A stretch of 10,000 nt of DNA from assembly GCA_008636095.1 (NCBI GenBank), contig VSJD01000094.1, forward strand, positions 1 to 10,000. The letters run 5' to 3'. The notes below the pieces were generated by a model that made no database searches, was not told where the DNA came from, and was given only the letters and a program-made list of their open reading frames with translations. The position numbers were made by a program, and so were the translations under genes. The DNA is from Kiritimatiellota bacterium (GTDB lineage: Bacteria; Verrucomicrobiota; Kiritimatiellia; JAAZAB01). The stretch's first letter is position 1. Every line of letters starts with the position of its first letter. Positions 5,553-10,000 of the stretch are shown here, one piece after another.

Positions 5553-8010
5553 ATTTATCCGTGGGCACCAGGTCGGAGGGGTCTTCATCCTCCGGTTCAA
5601 CCGTCGTGGCCGAGACCAGTGTGTCGCCCTCGTCCAGGGCAATCAGCCGGACACCTTGTGTGACGCGGCTAATGACGCGGATGTCGCTCACTTTCATGCG
5701 GATCATTTTGCCCTTAGCCGTGATCAGCATGAGCGCGTCGTTCTCCATGACCGCGTGCGCGCCGACCACCCGGCCGTTGCGCTCCGAAGCGCGCATCACG
5801 TAGATGCCCTTGCCGCCGCGGTGCTGGCCGCGGTATTCTTCGAAGCTCGTCCGCTTGCCATAGCCGTTTTCCGTGCAGACAAAGAACGTGGCCTTGGGAT
5901 CCACGATTTCAAGGCTCTCCAGCTTGTCGGTTTCCTCCAGGCGGATGCCGATGACGCCCCGCGTGGCCCGGCCCTGGTCACGCAGTTGTGATTCACTGAA
6001 ATGCAGGCTCATGCCGTTGCGCGTGGCCAGCATCACGTCGTTCTGGCCATTGGTCAGCTTGACGGCGATCAACCGATCGCCCTCGTCAATATTGATGGCG
6101 ATAATACCGTCCCGGCGCGGGTTGCTGAATTCGCTCAGGTTGGTTTTCTTGACGACGCCTTTTTCCGTGGCCATGATTAGGAATTCGGTTTTGGGGAAAT
6201 CACGCACGCGCACCATGGCGGCAATCTGTTCATCGCTCTTGAGCTGAAGCAAATTGACGATGGCCTTGCCGCGCGCCGTGCGGCCGGCCTCTGGGATTTC
6301 GTACACCTTTTCCCAGTAAACCCGTCCGCCGGAGGTGAAGAACAGGATGTAATCATGGGTGTTGGCCACAAACAGGTGCTCAACGTAATCCTCGTCCTTG
6401 GTTTCCATGCCGGCCACGCCTTTGCCGCCACGGCGCTGGGCCTTGTAAGTGCCGATCGGCACCCGCTTGATGTAACCGCCGTGGCTGATCGTGATAATGC
6501 AACCCTGGTCGGCAATCAGGTCCTCGATGGCCACCTCGCCTTCGTCGGGCACAATATCACTGCGCCGGGGATCGCCATAGAGTTTTTTGATTTCCAGCAG
6601 GTCCTCCTTCAGGATGCCGTAAATCTTGTTTTTGTTGGACAGCAGGTCTTTGAGGTAGGAAATCTGCTTGATCAGGTCCAGGTATTCCGCTTCCAGCTTG
6701 TCGCGTTCCAGCCCGGTCAGCTGGTACAGGCGCATATCCAGGATGGCGTTAGCCTGGATTTCCGATAGGCCGAAGCGCTTGATGAGTTCCGCCCGGGCCT
6801 CGTCCCGGTTCTTGGCCCCGCGGATGATCTTGACTACCGCATCAAGATGGTCGAGCGCGATCTTAAGGCCTTCGAGGATATGGGCGCGGGCCTCGGCCTT
6901 TTCCATGTCGAACTGGATGCGCCGGGTCAGCACTTCAAAGCGATGCTCAATGAAGGCCTGCAGGATCTCCTTCAGGTTCATGACCTTTGGCCGGCCATGG
7001 TGGATGGCCAGCATAATGGCGCCGAAGGTTGTCTGGAGCTGGGTGTGCTTGAAGAGGTTGCTCAGAATCACCTTGGGCACGACGCCGCGCTTGAGTTCGA
7101 TTACGATCCGGATGCCGTTGCGGTCGGATTCGTCGCGGATATCGCTGATGCCGTCCAGCGTTTTCTCCTGGACTAAGCGGGCCATGTTCTCAATCAAGGT
7201 GGACTTGTTGACCACGTACGGGATTTCGGTGACAATGATGCAGTCCTTGCCCTGCTTGCCCTCCTCGATGCCGGCGCGCCCGCGCACGCGGATCTGGCCT
7301 CGGCCGGTGCGATACATTTCCTCGATGGGCTTTAGCCCGCAGATGATGCCGCCGGTCGGAAAATCGGGCCCCTTGACGTGTTTCATCAACTCGTCCACGG
7401 TCGCCTCTGGCTGGTCCACCAGCGTTACCAGGGCATCCACCACTTCATTCAGGTTGTGGGGCGGAATGTTGGTGGCCATGCCGACGGCGATGCCGGTGCT
7501 TCCGTTCAGCAGGAGATTCGGCAGGCGTGCGGGCAAGACCGAGGGTTCATCGAGTTCGCCATTATAGTTTTTGACCATCTTGACTGTGCGCTTGTCAATG
7601 TCGGCGAGCATTTCCTCGGCAAGTTTCTGGAGCCGGGCCTCGGTGTAGCGATAAGCCGCGGCGTTATCGCCGTCAATACTGCCGAAGTTGCCCTGGCCAT
7701 CCACGAGCAGGTAGCGCAAGGAGAAGGGCTGGGCCATGCGGACGAGGGTGTCGTAAACCGCGGTGTCGCCGTGGGGGTGGTATTTACCAAGGACTTCACC
7801 GACCACGTACGCGGATTTTTTATAGGCGCGGTTGTGGAGCAACCCCAGCTGGCGCATGGCGAAAAGAATCCGGCGGGCGCCGGGTTTCATCCCATCGCGC
7901 ACATCCGGCAGGGCTCGCCCGATGATCACGCTCATCGAGTAGTCAATATACGAGCGCTGCATTTCATCTTCGATGTCTATGTTCTGAATGATCTCGTTGC
8001 GGGCGTACAT
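5434..8010 (-). CDS. gyrA: DNA gyrase subunit A
   Basis: GyrA is the breakage-reunion subunit of DNA gyrase, the A2B2 type II topoisomerase that introduces negative supercoils using ATP. The 858-residue protein begins with the winged-helix/tower core ([19 protein letters not shown] at 32-50). The catalytic Tyr122 lies in [11 protein letters not shown], and numbering coincides with E. coli here. The quinolone-binding region reads [10 protein letters not shown], with Thr83 and Asp87; Thr83 is a natural variant in several species. The C-terminal beta-pinwheel starts with the canonical GyrA box QRRGGKG at 525-531, which argues for gyrase and against ParC. A degenerate sixth-blade copy, GQHRGGKG, lies at 728-735. 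After the acidic [20 protein letters not shown] region (793-812), the last 40 or so residues are a low-complexity Ser/Lys/Asn tail encoded partly by a heptamer/hairpin element, with an A8 run at 5465-5472. The start at 8010 gives the standard N-terminus but lacks a Shine-Dalgarno site. It lies 127 nt after gyrB in one operon. Confidence 0.97.
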   Translation of the reverse strand: MYARNEIIQNIDIEDEMQRSYIDYSMSVIIGRALPDVRDGMKPGARRILFAMRQLGLLHNRAYKKSAYVVGEVLGKYHPHGDTAVYDTLVRMAQPFSLRYLLVDGQGNFGSIDGDNAAAYRYTEARLQKLAEEMLADIDKRTVKMVKNYNGELDEPSVLPARLPNLLLNGSTGIAVGMATNIPPHNLNEVVDALVTLVDQPEATVDELMKHVKGPDFPTGGIICGLKPIEEMYRTGRGQIRVRGRAGIEEGKQGKDCIIVTEIPYVVNKSTLIENMARLVQEKTLDGISDIRDESDRNGIRIVIELKRGVVPKVILSNLFKHTQLQTTFGAIMLAIHHGRPKVMNLKEILQAFIEHRFEVLTRRIQFDMEKAEARAHILEGLKIALDHLDAVVKIIRGAKNRDEARAELIKRFGLSEIQANAILDMRLYQLTGLERDKLEAEYLDLIKQISYLKDLLSNKNKIYGILKEDLLEIKKLYGDPRRSDIVPDEGEVAIEDLIADQGCIITISHGGYIKRVPIGTYKAQRRGGKGVAGMETKDEDYVEHLFVANTHDYILFFTSGGRVYWEKVYEIPEAGRTARGKAIVNLLQLKSDEQIAAMVRVRDFPKTEFLIMATEKGVVKKTNLSEFSNPRRDGIIAINIDEGDRLIAVKLTNGQNDVMLATRNGMSLHFSESQLRDQGRATRGVIGIRLEETDKLESLEIVDPKATFFVCTENGYGKRTSFEEYRGQHRGGKGIYVMRASERNGRVVGAHAVMENDALMLITAKGKMIRMKVSDIRVISRVTQGVRLIALDEGDTLVSATTVEPEDEDPSDLVPTDKSSDQSSVISNQLATPKHSGEGGSNSDSKKNGQSKSQPKN

Positions 8011-8137
8011 AAGAATGGTTAATGGTTTCCGCCATAGGCGGACCCGCCTTCGGCGGGAATGGTTAATGGTTGATGGTTAAAGACTAATTACTGATTTTTC
8101 CGGATTCTGCATTCTTAATTCTGCATTCTGCATTTCT
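8011..8137. repeat. gyrB-gyrA spacer composed of heptamer repeats and two hairpins
   Basis: The whole spacer is repetitive. GAATGGTTAATGGTT occurs exactly at 8013-8027 and 8057-8071, flanking two adjacent perfect hairpins: 8028-8042 (TCCGCC/GGCGGA, loop ATA) and 8043-8057 (CCCGCC/GGCGGG, loop TTC). Further heptamers follow: GGTTAAT, GGTTGAT and GGTTAAA at 8061-8081, then ATTCTGC, ATTCTTA, ATTCTGC and ATTCTGC at 8104-8131. The 9-mer ATTACTGAT (8087-8095) is shared with the gyrA-end element at 5524-5532. The hairpins would form in the gyrBA mRNA about 20-50 nt before the gyrA start. Confidence 0.75.

Positions 8138-10000
<1,863 letters not shown>

Noticed and set aside
6668..7567. 299-codon open frame on the plus strand opposite gyrA
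   Set aside because: It is rich in Ser, Arg and Met, as expected for the antisense of a conserved high-GC gene; gyrA is unambiguous on the other strand.
7378..8022. 214-codon open frame on the plus strand opposite the gyrA 5' end
   Set aside because: It is antisense to the most conserved part of gyrA, with no domain signal and no ribosome site.
8011..8060. Rho-independent terminator between gyrB and gyrA
   Set aside because: Two stable hairpins are present, but no U-run follows either on the minus strand, and the genes form a conserved operon.

Overview
The window looks like chromosomal DNA from a Gram-negative-type bacterium. A member of the Planctomycetota-Verrucomicrobiota-Chlamydiota group (Kiritimatiellota or Lentisphaerota-like) is my best guess. 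The hints are a non-phage FHA protein with a conserved-looking helical tail, a sulfatase remnant, an MttB-family methyltransferase, a GyrB with the Gram-negative-type insert in its C-terminal half, and many degenerate 7-bp repeats between and inside genes. This placement is inference; no rRNA or other decisive marker is present.

Layout. Positions 1-2233 (minus strand) hold a visibly more A/T-rich module: an AraC-family regulator, then a promoter-bearing spacer, a GNAT acetyltransferase, and an MttB-family (COG5598) methyltransferase that runs off the left edge. Upstream of araC, on the same strand, is a papain-like (C1) cysteine peptidase whose stop codon overlaps the araC start (ATGA). Divergent from the peptidase is a UDP-glucuronate decarboxylase (UXS) gene. 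It is followed by the wreck of a sulfatase gene (N- and C-terminal pieces joined out of frame), a 238-bp stretch without a recognisable gene, and a small FHA-domain protein. The right half is the DNA gyrase operon on the minus strand, gyrB (5' end outside the window) followed by gyrA, convergent with the FHA gene.

How the parts relate. gyrB and gyrA encode the two subunits of one enzyme and are clearly co-transcribed. The AraC regulator probably controls the GNAT/mttB pair: a good sigma70-like promoter with a 20-bp-spaced direct repeat just upstream lies between them. UXS supplies UDP-xylose for surface glycans.

The most interesting signal is a family of miniature repeat elements. Each has GC-rich hairpins flanked by degenerate heptamers or short A/T-rich repeats, and three occur in this window. 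One lies in frame inside the C1 peptidase and adds about 30 residues. One forms the C-terminal tail of GyrA and brackets its stop codon with an 11-bp inverted repeat. One fills almost the entire gyrB-gyrA spacer up to the gyrA start codon. They resemble in concept the in-frame Rickettsia palindromic elements and the cyanobacterial heptameric STRR repeats, but I cannot assign them to a known family.
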